A program made the position numbers and the translations under genes. A stretch of 13,861 bases of DNA from Planctomycetota bacterium (GTDB lineage Bacteria; Planctomycetota; Phycisphaerae; Sedimentisphaerales; Anaerohalosphaeraceae): assembly GCA_003644175.1 (NCBI GenBank), contig QNBS01000028.1:1-13861 (forward strand). Direction: 5' to 3'. The notes below the pieces were generated by a model. The model saw only the letters and a program-made list of their open reading frames with translations. It was not told where the DNA came from and made no database searches. Below, in pieces: positions 1 through 7,027 of the stretch. Each line of letters opens with the position of its first letter. The stretch's first letter is position 1.

Positions 1-980
1 ACGTAGCTCAGAGCAAGTCCGCACACTACTCCCGCCAGCCTGCCGAAGACCAGCGCCCAGACATTTCTGTACGCAAAAGCCAGCACAATCGTGGCAAACG
101 TCGATACCAGTTGAGTTGACATTTCCCGGATGACGCGTTTATTGAATTCCAGTTCCTTCGTAAAGTAAACTATTCCAATGTTGCCGAATCCCGCCAGGAG
201 AACAGATATAGCCATAACCTGCACAATCAGCGCCGTCACGGCCCTGTCCATGATATTTCTTTTGATTAAGCCGGCGTACGCCTCGTCCAGAAGCCTGCGG
301 TTGAATCTGACCGTGTCGCGCTCTGCAGCGGACTGCTGCGCCAAACCCAGGGCGTAGGCCGACAGTTCTACATGCGCAAATCGATCCTTCTCATAGATGT
401 CCGGCCCGTCAACCACTTCATTGAGTTCATCAACCAGGGCCTTGCTCAATGCCACGGAGACCCCCGCCGAATCGTCATACTCATCAAGCAATCGACGCGT
501 CGAGTCTGAAAAACCCGCCGCCAGATACTCCGACAGGGGATCGCCGCCCTGGCGCAGCCTCACGACTAACGCCCGGTCGTTCAGGATGTGCCCGTTGGCG
601 AAATGTCCCGTGCCGTCAAAGAAAATCGCCACATAAGGGGCGGCAAAAAACAGGATGCCGAACAGGACCAGGCCGCGCAGAAGCCCCACGGTCCAGACAA
701 CATTAAGATGCGTATCGGTGTTGTGCTTTCTCTGGATGAGTGCGGACCGCAGCCCGAATTCAGTGAAAGACCCGGCCATCCCCGTCACGAGAGCGCTGAT
801 GTGAAACAGACCGAAGTCATAGGGAGCCAGCAGCCGAAGCAGAATCGGCAACCTGATAAAATTCAGCAGTAACATGAAACCTCGCAGACCTATCAGCCAG
901 GCCCCGCCCTTGACCGAGCGACCGTACACATCCATCTGCAAATCGCCGTTGTCCCCTGAATTTATCAAATCCTGCTGCAT
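1..980 (-). CDS. MOP/Wzx-type polysaccharide flippase with a large hydrophilic insert, partial (C-terminus beyond window)
   Basis: Inner-membrane flippase of the MOP superfamily, expected to move lipid-linked oligosaccharides across the cytoplasmic membrane. I read 326 codons on the minus strand with no stop; the gene leaves the window at base 1. Family hallmarks are GAWLIGLRGF near the N-terminus, LLRLLAPYDFGLFHISALV, then FTEFGLRSALIQRK, and later GFGNIGIVYFTKELEFNKR at about residues 264-281, all in the order of WzxC-like flippases. Between FF (residues 120-121) and the later membrane segment there are about 125 hydrophilic residues where relatives usually have some 15. The start is ATG at 980-978; an in-frame TAG lies four codons upstream. 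An internal ATG at 935 is possible. No strong Shine-Dalgarno is visible. It is divergently transcribed from the rest of the cluster. Family assignment is firm; substrate unknown. Confidence 0.88.
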   Translation of the reverse strand, partial: MQQDLINSGDNGDLQMDVYGRSVKGGAWLIGLRGFMLLLNFIRLPILLRLLAPYDFGLFHISALVTGMAGSFTEFGLRSALIQRKHNTDTHLNVVWTVGLLRGLVLFGILFFAAPYVAIFFDGTGHFANGHILNDRALVVRLRQGGDPLSEYLAAGFSDSTRRLLDEYDDSAGVSVALSKALVDELNEVVDGPDIYEKDRFAHVELSAYALGLAQQSAAERDTVRFNRRLLDEAYAGLIKRNIMDRAVTALIVQVMAISVLLAGFGNIGIVYFTKELEFNKRVIREMSTQLVSTFATIVLAFAYRNVWALVFGRLAGVVCGLALSY

Positions 981-988
981 GACTTCAG

Positions 989-1017
989 ACTATATCACGT
1001 CGACAAGCTCACTTCAA
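989..1017 (-). promoter_or_regulatory. Candidate leftward sigma70-like promoter for the flippase gene
   Basis: On the minus strand TTGAAG (1017-1012) is followed after 17 bases by TATAGT (994-989). The -10 box ends only 8 bases before the ATG at 980, so a transcript from it would be almost leaderless, or the real start could be the internal ATG at 935. Seen by eye only; moderate to weak match to consensus. Confidence 0.35.
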
Positions 1018-1098
1018 GACTGTTCCGACGGGCCCCGGAATCGTGGAGAGATCGCGACGAAAGCATAATAATACCGGCCTTTCGTATGAATTTGCGGG

Positions 1099-1136
1099 AA
1101 AACCGCCTCAGAAAAGGAAAATCTTGACAATTTAGA
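1099..1136 (+). repeat. Copy A of a ~38-base promoter-proximal element
   Basis: This stretch starts AAAACCGCCTC, continues as an A-rich tract with GAAAA words, and ends in TCTTGACA plus a few bases. It matches 13689-13726 with about seven mismatches and no gaps. In this copy the terminal TTGACA is the -35 box of a strong promoter. The A-rich tract could act as an UP element and the AACCGCCTC part as a protein-binding site; both roles are inference. Confidence 0.6.
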
Positions 1137-1152
1137 CGGATTCTTGTAGAAT
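1124..1152 (+). promoter_or_regulatory. Strong sigma70-like promoter upstream of the radical SAM gene
   Basis: TTGACA (1124-1129, perfect -35) and TAGAAT (1147-1152, five of six -10 bases) are separated by exactly 17 bases. An A-rich tract lies just upstream of the -35 box, as in UP elements. Transcription would start near 1159, giving a leader of about 55 bases before the GTG start at 1215. It probably drives the first rightward gene and perhaps the whole cluster. Confidence 0.72.
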
Positions 1153-1214
1153 TATCGGTATCGTATAAAGAACAATATGTGTTTTAACCGTGTATATGAT
1201 CAAGGACACTTTAA

Positions 1215-2216
1215 GTGGGGTATCTCAGGAAAGCCAAAACCATCTTAAAAAATGTAGTTGGTCCACGGCGGCACACAGTGTGCCCTTTCTTGTGGGACAG
1301 CGTATATGTCGATCTGTCGGGAAAAGTTTATACCTGTTGCCATGGCAAGCCTGCAGTGCTGGGCGATATATATGACAGCACCCTCGAACATATTTGGAAA
1401 CACAGCCTGGTTTTACGCTCCGCTCGCTGGGCCGGCCGGCATCGCTGCCTGCATTGTTTTTTCGATTGTACTATTTTACCAATAACCTTGAAGGCGTCCC
1501 CCCCTTCCGCCTTGCCCAAATTACAATACCCGCATAGACTTTGGATCCTCTTTACGGAATTTTGCAATATCTCCTGTATTATGTGCTGGCAGGATCATCG
1601 CAATCAGCATTGTTTGGACATCGAAGTTCTAAAAAAACAGGTAGACTGGGCCAAAATTGACGACATTGTGCTGCAGGGGGGAGAATTTCTTGCCATCAAA
1701 AAAGGCAAGGAATTTTACCGATGGATGACGCGGGAAAAGGGCAAAAAAGTCAGGATTATCACCAACGGCACTTTGATCGATGATGAATGGGCCGATCTCT
1801 TGGCGCAGGGATCATCGCGCATTGCGATCTCTGTTAATGCCGCCACAAAAGAGACCCATGAGAAAATTAATTGTGGATCCAGCTTTGATCGTGTCATCGA
1901 CGGAATTCGCAAATTGATTGCGGTTAAGCGGACGGGAAATCTCGACGTGCATATAAGATATAAATTCACAATTGTGCCTGAGAACATCACTGAAATTGCT
2001 GATGCTATTGTGTTGGCGAATACGCTTGGCTGTGACGAGTTTGCTTTCGGATACGACGCTTCTGTTCCGGACCTGCTGCAAGGTCGACCCGACTTGGTCA
2101 ATCGCCTTAAAGATGATCTTAATAAAATCCTGGCGGAGAACTTAGATATACAAATAATACGAAATCGCTTAGAGATTCTCGGCTTATTGGACGTAATGCA
2201 AGAACCACCTCGATGA
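1215..2216 (+). CDS. Radical SAM protein with N-terminal SPASM/twitch-like cysteine cluster
   Basis: Predicted cytoplasmic 4Fe-4S radical SAM enzyme of 333 residues. The core has the CNISCIMC motif (Cys117, Cys121, Cys124) that would bind the catalytic cluster, followed by QGGEFL at 154-159, RIITNGTLID at 180-189 and ISVNAATKE at 205-213, the usual order of core strands. Before the core, residues 23-85 look like a SPASM/twitch domain: CPFLW, a DLSGKVYTCC segment (Cys41, Cys42), LGDIYDSTLEHIW, and CLHCFFDC (Cys78, Cys81, Cys85), which could ligate auxiliary clusters. SPASM domains more often follow the core. The start is GTG at 1215, with AAGGA at 1202-1206, eight bases upstream; a promoter lies at 1124-1152. 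The substrate is unknown. In this context a sugar-nucleotide or peptide/glycan modification is possible, but nothing in the sequence decides it. Confidence 0.85.
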   Translation: MGYLRKAKTILKNVVGPRRHTVCPFLWDSVYVDLSGKVYTCCHGKPAVLGDIYDSTLEHIWKHSLVLRSARWAGRHRCLHCFFDCTILPITLKASPPSALPKLQYPHRLWILFTEFCNISCIMCWQDHRNQHCLDIEVLKKQVDWAKIDDIVLQGGEFLAIKKGKEFYRWMTREKGKKVRIITNGTLIDDEWADLLAQGSSRIAISVNAATKETHEKINCGSSFDRVIDGIRKLIAVKRTGNLDVHIRYKFTIVPENITEIADAIVLANTLGCDEFAFGYDASVPDLLQGRPDLVNRLKDDLNKILAENLDIQIIRNRLEILGLLDVMQEPPR

Positions 2217-2230
2217 ATCCCCGTAAGAGT

Positions 2231-2251
2231 CTCAGGATTACTTGAGTTTTT
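2231..2251 (+). terminator. Weak intrinsic terminator candidate after the radical SAM gene
   Basis: CTCAGG and CTTGAG pair into a 6-bp stem (one G-U) with an ATTA loop, directly followed by TTTTT. The stem is short and AT-rich, so it may act as an attenuator rather than a full stop. It begins 14 bases after the stop codon at 2216. Confidence 0.4.
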
Positions 2252-2270
2252 GCCGAATAAAACATATACT
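2242..2270 (+). promoter_or_regulatory. Candidate sigma70-like promoter for the aminotransferase-led run
   Basis: TTGAGT (2242-2247) and TATACT (2265-2270, five of six -10 bases) are 17 bases apart. The -35 box overlaps the descending arm of the terminator-like hairpin at 2231-2251. If used, it would make the genes from 2343 onward a separate transcription unit from the radical SAM gene. By-eye assignment. Confidence 0.45.
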
Positions 2271-2342
2271 CGTTCTGTTTACCGACGGTTTTCATAAGAA
2301 TTTTCACCAAAACCCGACCCTGTGGGCCAAAAAGGGGACTCT

Positions 2343-3512
2343 ATGGTCTCTGATGAAGCATTGAAGAAAATCTCTCAGCGATTCAGGCTTCCCGCTCCTG
2401 TGTACGTCACACGACCCAGGATGCCTGAATTATCGGCCTATACCCGATATCTCGAGCAAATCTGGGACTCGCGATGGCTGACCAATGACGGGCAATTCCA
2501 TCGGGAATTCGAGCGAAGACTAAAGGAGTACCTTGGGGTCGAACACCTGAATCTCTTTGTCAACGGCACAATCGGCCTTTTGGTCGCACTTCAGGCGCTG
2601 CGAATCAACAGCGGCGAGGTAATCACCACCCCGTTTACATTTCCGGCAACATCCCATGTTCTCTATTGGAATGGGATAAGGCCGGTTTACTGCGATATTG
2701 AGGATAAGACCTTCAATATCGATGCATCGAAGATCGAGCGGCTGATCGGACCGGACACGAAAGGGATATTGGCCGTTCACGTTTACGGCAATCCATGCGA
2801 CGTCGAGACCATTCAGGCGATTGCCGACAGGCACGGCCTTAACGTGATCTACGATGCAGCCCACGCTTTTGGCGTGCGAATCGGAGATAAATCCATAATG
2901 GAATACGGCGACATCTCGGCTATGAGTTTTCATGCCACGAAGCTCTTCAACTCGATCGAGGGCGGCGCGCTCGTCTCCAGGTCCGAAAAACAAAGGACTC
3001 GCATTCAATTTCTGCGCAACTTCGGCATCGCCGATGCCGAAACCATTATCGGTCCCGGAATCAACGGCAAGATGAATGAATTCCAGGCGAGCTTCGGATT
3101 GCTTGAACTGGATGTCGTCGACAAGGAAATAGCCGACAGGAAGACTCTGACATATTTGTACCGACGGTTGCTCTCTGATGTGCCCGGCATCACCTGCCTC
3201 GACGACATACCGGGTATGCGGCATAATTACAGTTACATGCCGATTCTGGTTGACCCGGAGACTTTCGGAATCAGCCGCGACGCATTATCGGAAGTTCTCA
3301 GGAAATGCAATATTCATTCGCGAAAATATTTTTATCCTCTGTGCAGCAACTACCCATGCTACTCGGCCCTGCCGTCCTCGGCGCCCGAGAACTTGCCGGT
3401 TGCAAATCGCATCGCCGGTCGTATACTGTGCCTGCCGCTTTACGGTGAACTTGACAAAGAAACAGCAAGGAACGTCTGCCTGATTATTGACGAGTGCCGC
3501 GGAGCCGCTTAA
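2343..3512 (+). CDS. DegT/DnrJ/EryC1/StrS-family PLP-dependent sugar aminotransferase
   Basis: Cytoplasmic fold-type I PLP enzyme, expected to transfer an amino group, usually from glutamate, to a keto-sugar nucleotide. From the ATG the protein has 389 residues, normal for the family. Visible hallmarks are TTPFTFPATSHVLYWNG with the following PVYCDI, AVHVYGNPCDVE, the cofactor segment VIYDAAHAFG (Asp171, His174), and MSFHATKLFNSIEGGAL with Lys200 as the expected Schiff-base lysine. GKMNEFQASFGLLEL follows later, as in relatives. I chose ATG 2343 because AAAGGGG at 2331-2337 sits five bases upstream; an in-frame GTG at 2322 would add seven residues but lacks a ribosome site. The product sugar cannot be told from sequence alone; 3-amino- or 4-amino-dideoxyhexoses are typical. 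The next gene starts 22 bases after its stop. Confidence 0.9.
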   Translation: MVSDEALKKISQRFRLPAPVYVTRPRMPELSAYTRYLEQIWDSRWLTNDGQFHREFERRLKEYLGVEHLNLFVNGTIGLLVALQALRINSGEVITTPFTFPATSHVLYWNGIRPVYCDIEDKTFNIDASKIERLIGPDTKGILAVHVYGNPCDVETIQAIADRHGLNVIYDAAHAFGVRIGDKSIMEYGDISAMSFHATKLFNSIEGGALVSRSEKQRTRIQFLRNFGIADAETIIGPGINGKMNEFQASFGLLELDVVDKEIADRKTLTYLYRRLLSDVPGITCLDDIPGMRHNYSYMPILVDPETFGISRDALSEVLRKCNIHSRKYFYPLCSNYPCYSALPSSAPENLPVANRIAGRILCLPLYGELDKETARNVCLIIDECRGAA

Positions 3513-3534
3513 CGGCAAGACGAAGGAAAGGTCA

Positions 3535-5115
3535 ATGAATATACTGAGCAGAAACTCAGTTGGTATTGAAAGATTGTGCGGGCCGTTACTGAACAGTTGG
3601 CTTGAAAAGATTTCACTTTTTTATATTTTTATCCATAGCTTCCTGTTCGTGGGGGGATGGACAAAACTGTATATTGCAATACCGGCTTGTATCCTCTTGA
3701 TAATTGGGGCGTGCCTTTCCGGCAAACCTGAAAAGAACATCGAAGGAGCAAAAAAGGAACTTTATTTCCCGCCGGCGGTACTGGTCTCGGTATTCTTCCT
3801 TGTCGTGATAATTGTTTTTCTCTCCGGAATAGGCGGTTACGCGCATCAGCACGGAGAATACCGTAAACATAACGCTTTACTTTTAGAGTTGATTGAAAGC
3901 GACTGGCCTTTGGGCTTCAGTAATCTTGGCCCGGAGAATAAAACGTATGCGTTGGTCACGTATATGGGCTACTATCTCCCTGCCGCAATTGTCGGCAAAG
4001 TGCTGGGGTGGTCTGTTGCTTGCCACTTCACATTCCTCTGGGCTGTTCTGGGGATATACCTGACTGTCTTATGGTTCCTCAAGCTTGTCGGCAAGGCATC
4101 CTTCTGGTTCGCCTTACTTTTTCTGTTCTTCGGCGGCCTGGACATTATCGGCCATACGCTGCTATACGGCTGGCCTCAGAACGCGGTTGACTTTCCCGGT
4201 GGACATGTTCTGGATGTATGGCTCATCTTCTCTTCAACAATCCGGGGCTTTCACTGGATTTTCCCGTCCAATATGGTTCAGTTACATTGCGGTCCACACC
4301 ACATCCTGCCGAACTGGCTCATTCTCTTAATGGTGCTGTATAGAGTTTTCTACAAACGCTCTTCACGGGACATTCTGTTTCTTTGGGCCGCCGCTTCGGT
4401 TGGATCCGTGTTTTTCTTCCTGGGAATGACGCCATATATCCTCCTTTCCCTGTGGACGACTAAATGTCGCAAACTGTTCAGTTTTCAAAACATAGCGGCC
4501 GCCCCGATACTGCTTCTCATCGTCGGCCTCTTCATAATTTCCAACAATGGCGAGTACCCTCACGGCTGGGCATGGCAATACCATGACCTGACTAAAGCCT
4601 GGCCTGTTCTGCTTTTGTTCTGCGGACTGGAGTTTGGAATCTATGCTGCTTTTTGCCCCCGCATCACCCATCCCGATCCGGTTTCCTCGCAGCGGTGCTG
4701 GTTCCGGGCGATGATTGTCGTGCTGATTTCATGCACAATGTACAGGCTGGGTACCTACGGCGACTTTACGACGAAAACGGCCCTGCCCTCACTGATTGTC
4801 CTGGTTATGTTTCTGGCGGCGGCGATTAACAGCGCTCGGACGCCCACAGAACAGATGTGTGCGCATATCCTCAAGTTCTTACTTGCGTTGGGAGCTGTTT
4901 CGGGGTTGTTTGTCATCTCACAAGCTATTGAATATCGAGTTGACTTAAAACCACCGAGTTACTCCGAGGTTGAACGACTCGAACACCTTGGCGAGAGGCA
5001 TTTTCCGGTTTTTCGTCAATTATTGGCCGACCCGAACGATTCGTTCTTTTGGAAATACATGGCCCCCAAACTTGAAACAGGCAATCCGGCAGACCAGATA
5101 CAGGAAAACAGATAA
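3535..5115 (+). CDS. Multi-pass membrane protein of unknown function, possibly GT-C-like glycosyltransferase or polymerase
   Basis: I do not recognise a named family. The 526-residue protein has about ten or more hydrophobic segments (for instance residues 42-60, 80-97, 140-180) and so is an integral inner-membrane protein. A polar loop after the third segment carries HQHGEYRKHNALL and then an ESDWPLGF stretch. A histidine-rich stretch HCGPHHILPNW follows further on. The layout of a first large outer loop with charged residues followed by many membrane helices fits GT-C-type transferases that use polyprenyl-linked sugars, or a Wzy-like polymerase; this is inference. The tandem pair at 9679-13621 has a comparable HG..H loop. 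The start is ATG 3535 with AAGGAAAGG at 3523-3531; an in-frame TTG at 3487 would overlap the upstream gene and is less likely. The stop overlaps the next start (TAATG). Confidence 0.75.
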   Translation: MNILSRNSVGIERLCGPLLNSWLEKISLFYIFIHSFLFVGGWTKLYIAIPACILLIIGACLSGKPEKNIEGAKKELYFPPAVLVSVFFLVVIIVFLSGIGGYAHQHGEYRKHNALLLELIESDWPLGFSNLGPENKTYALVTYMGYYLPAAIVGKVLGWSVACHFTFLWAVLGIYLTVLWFLKLVGKASFWFALLFLFFGGLDIIGHTLLYGWPQNAVDFPGGHVLDVWLIFSSTIRGFHWIFPSNMVQLHCGPHHILPNWLILLMVLYRVFYKRSSRDILFLWAAASVGSVFFFLGMTPYILLSLWTTKCRKLFSFQNIAAAPILLLIVGLFIISNNGEYPHGWAWQYHDLTKAWPVLLLFCGLEFGIYAAFCPRITHPDPVSSQRCWFRAMIVVLISCTMYRLGTYGDFTTKTALPSLIVLVMFLAAAINSARTPTEQMCAHILKFLLALGAVSGLFVISQAIEYRVDLKPPSYSEVERLEHLGERHFPVFRQLLADPNDSFFWKYMAPKLETGNPADQIQENR

Positions 5116-6110
5116 TGTCGGCGCAAGATACGAATGCTTTCAAAAATATGTCGGAAACCTCACACATTGAGCAGCCTGAATTCAGCGCAATCATTGCATG
5201 CTACTACGAAGAAAAGAGCATTGACGAATTCTACACCAGGCTCTCCGGCGCCCTGAATGATCTTGGACGCACTTATGAAATCGTGTTCGTAAATGACGGC
5301 AGCACAGATAAGACGTTTGAAAAACTCAAAATGATTTACGATAAAGACCCGCATGTAACGACGATTATCGACTTGTTCAAAAATGCCGGCCAGGCCGCCG
5401 CAATTACCGCCGGCATCAGACACGCAAATGGAAAGAATTTTGTACTCCTGGACAGCGACCTCCAACTGGACCCCGCCGAGTTGCCTTTGCTGGTTAAAGA
5501 ATTCGATAAAGGTTTTGATATTGTAAGCGGCTATAGAAAAAACAGAAAAGATTCCATTTTCAGAATCATCCCCTCAAAAATCGCCAACTTGATCATGAGA
5601 AAGGTCTCAGAGAGCAATTTCACCGATTTCGGCTGTACTTTCAAAATCATCAACGGCAAATTGGTGCGCGGTTTCGACTTCGGCCCTTACAAACCACTCC
5701 ACCCGGCCAACCTTATTGCCAGGGCGCAAAGATGCGCTGAGGCGCCGGTCACCCACCATCGGCGCAAATATGGCGAGTCCGGCTGGACCTTCAAAAAACT
5801 ATTTGCGTATAATATGGATAACATCATTTGTCTCTCCCAAAGACCCTTCCAGATTATCGGCGTTTCATGTTTCTTCTTTGCTTTGCTTTTCGTTTTCAGA
5901 ATTGTATTAAGTGTCGTTTTTGATTTCTCTGTTTTGACCGAAATCACGCAGGGATTGCTCCTTAATGCCGTCATAATAAGTTTGTTGACAATTGTTTCGG
6001 TGCTTTGTTTGATAGGCGAGTTCGTAATAAGAAACTTTGTGTATTTACAAAAATACCCCGCTTATATCATAAGGGAAATCCTCAGGAAACCACTTGACGG
6101 CGGGAAATAA
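5115..6110 (+). CDS. GT2-family polyprenyl-phosphate glycosyltransferase (DPM1/ArnC/GtrB-like)
   Basis: Membrane-anchored GT-A enzyme expected to transfer a sugar from a nucleotide donor to polyprenyl phosphate on the cytoplasmic face. The 331-residue protein starts its catalytic domain at about residue 22 (FSAIIACYYEE). It carries FVNDGSTDKT (Asp61 of the DGS motif), NAGQAAAITAGIRHA, and LLDSDLQLDP (Asp113, Asp115), the metal- and donor-binding motif, followed by DFGCTFKIING and RRKYGESGW. Two hydrophobic hairpin segments near 247-270 and 279-306 match the C-terminal pair of ArnC/GtrB-type enzymes. ATG 5115 shares one base with the upstream stop (TAATG) and follows AGGAAAA, suggesting translational coupling; ATG 5148 is an alternative. 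The product would be the lipid-linked donor needed by GT-C-like proteins, which fits its position directly after one candidate. The sugar is not identifiable. Confidence 0.92.
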   Translation: MSAQDTNAFKNMSETSHIEQPEFSAIIACYYEEKSIDEFYTRLSGALNDLGRTYEIVFVNDGSTDKTFEKLKMIYDKDPHVTTIIDLFKNAGQAAAITAGIRHANGKNFVLLDSDLQLDPAELPLLVKEFDKGFDIVSGYRKNRKDSIFRIIPSKIANLIMRKVSESNFTDFGCTFKIINGKLVRGFDFGPYKPLHPANLIARAQRCAEAPVTHHRRKYGESGWTFKKLFAYNMDNIICLSQRPFQIIGVSCFFFALLFVFRIVLSVVFDFSVLTEITQGLLLNAVIISLLTIVSVLCLIGEFVIRNFVYLQKYPAYIIREILRKPLDGGK

Positions 6111-6137
6111 TGTTTTTGCAGACAGGAAGCATTCGCA

Positions 6138-6932
6138 ATGAACACAAACAGAGATTTTATACGTAATGAACAAGATTTTCTTGACAGCGTAAGCCACACT
6201 TACAGGCTAAACGGGTCTATATATCAGCAAATCAAGAGGGAGTTTGCTATTCGCGCATTCGTCCCTTTCATGCATTCAGACGGGTGTATCAACGAAGGGG
6301 GCAGGATTCTGCAATTGGGTTGCGCCGACGGATTTGAAACAAGTTTATTGTCGAAGGTGGCTAAGGAATTGGATGTAATCGATGGTTCAGAAGAATTTAT
6401 TAAGCAATGTGAAAAAACAGACTATCAAAATGTTCGTTTCATGCGCACGCTTTTCGAAGAGTACAGGCTTTCCGGTGAAGACGAGAAATATGATTACATC
6501 TTTGCGTCTTATGTTCTTGAGCATGTCCTGGATGTCCGAACGGTACTGGAGATGATAGGATCTGTCATCAAGCCTGCGGGATTGCTTTTTGTGGTCGTAC
6601 CAAACGCGAGGGCTTTGTCCAGGCAGTTGGCGTTGCACATGAAGATTATCGACGGCCTGAGGAAACTTACCGAGAATGACAAGGATCATGGGCACAGAAG
6701 GGTATATGACAGGGTCGCATTAAACAATGATATAGAAAACGGCGGGTTCGAAATCATTGCGCAAGGGGGGATAATATTCAAACTGCTTGCTGATTTTCAA
6801 CTGGATAAGTTGGTTGACGACGGTTTTTTGACAAGGGAGCATATGGAAGGCCTATACAGATTGGGGTTGGAATATCCCGACATGTGCGACTCTCTTTATG
6901 CCGTTTGCCGCAGAAAAAAGCCGAACGCATAA
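6138..6932 (+). CDS. Class I SAM-dependent methyltransferase
   Basis: Soluble Rossmann-fold methyltransferase of 264 residues. The SAM-binding motif I reads RILQLGCADGFETSLLSK (residues 56-73), with glutamine in place of the more usual acidic residue before LGC. An acidic strand end DVIDGSEEF follows at 79-87, then FASYVLEHVLD at 122-132 and GLLFVVVPNARA at 148-159, the motif order of the Methyltransf_11/23 type. The C-terminal third (190-264) has no feature I can name and may bind the substrate. The start is ATG 6138, eight bases after AGGAAG at 6124-6129; 27 bases separate it from the upstream stop. In this cluster the substrate is most likely a nucleotide sugar or glycan end, as in chain-capping or O-methylated sugars, but that is inference from neighbours. 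Confidence 0.88.
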   Translation: MNTNRDFIRNEQDFLDSVSHTYRLNGSIYQQIKREFAIRAFVPFMHSDGCINEGGRILQLGCADGFETSLLSKVAKELDVIDGSEEFIKQCEKTDYQNVRFMRTLFEEYRLSGEDEKYDYIFASYVLEHVLDVRTVLEMIGSVIKPAGLLFVVVPNARALSRQLALHMKIIDGLRKLTENDKDHGHRRVYDRVALNNDIENGGFEIIAQGGIIFKLLADFQLDKLVDDGFLTREHMEGLYRLGLEYPDMCDSLYAVCRRKKPNA

Positions 6933-7027
6933 CTCTTTATTCGGCAGCAAGCGATTAAATGAGAAATCCTGATTAAAAAGCAAAGCGACAATAATTGATA
7001 CCTTGTATAGGTTGTCCCGGGAGACAT

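Noticed and set aside
397..1068. Several overlapping short forward open frames
   Set aside because: They are antisense to the flippase gene, rich in Arg/Pro/Ser with no recognisable motif; the minus-strand reading shows clear family homology throughout.
2322..2342. GTG at 2322 as start of the aminotransferase
   Set aside because: The AAAGGGG ribosome site lies downstream of it and is well spaced for ATG 2343.
2520..3224. 234-codon minus-strand open frame
   Set aside because: It lies wholly antisense to the aminotransferase, whose catalytic motifs are unmistakable; the antisense product has no recognisable domain.
3487..3534. TTG at 3487 as start of the membrane protein
   Set aside because: It would overlap the aminotransferase end, and a strong ribosome site (AAGGAAAGG) precedes ATG 3535.
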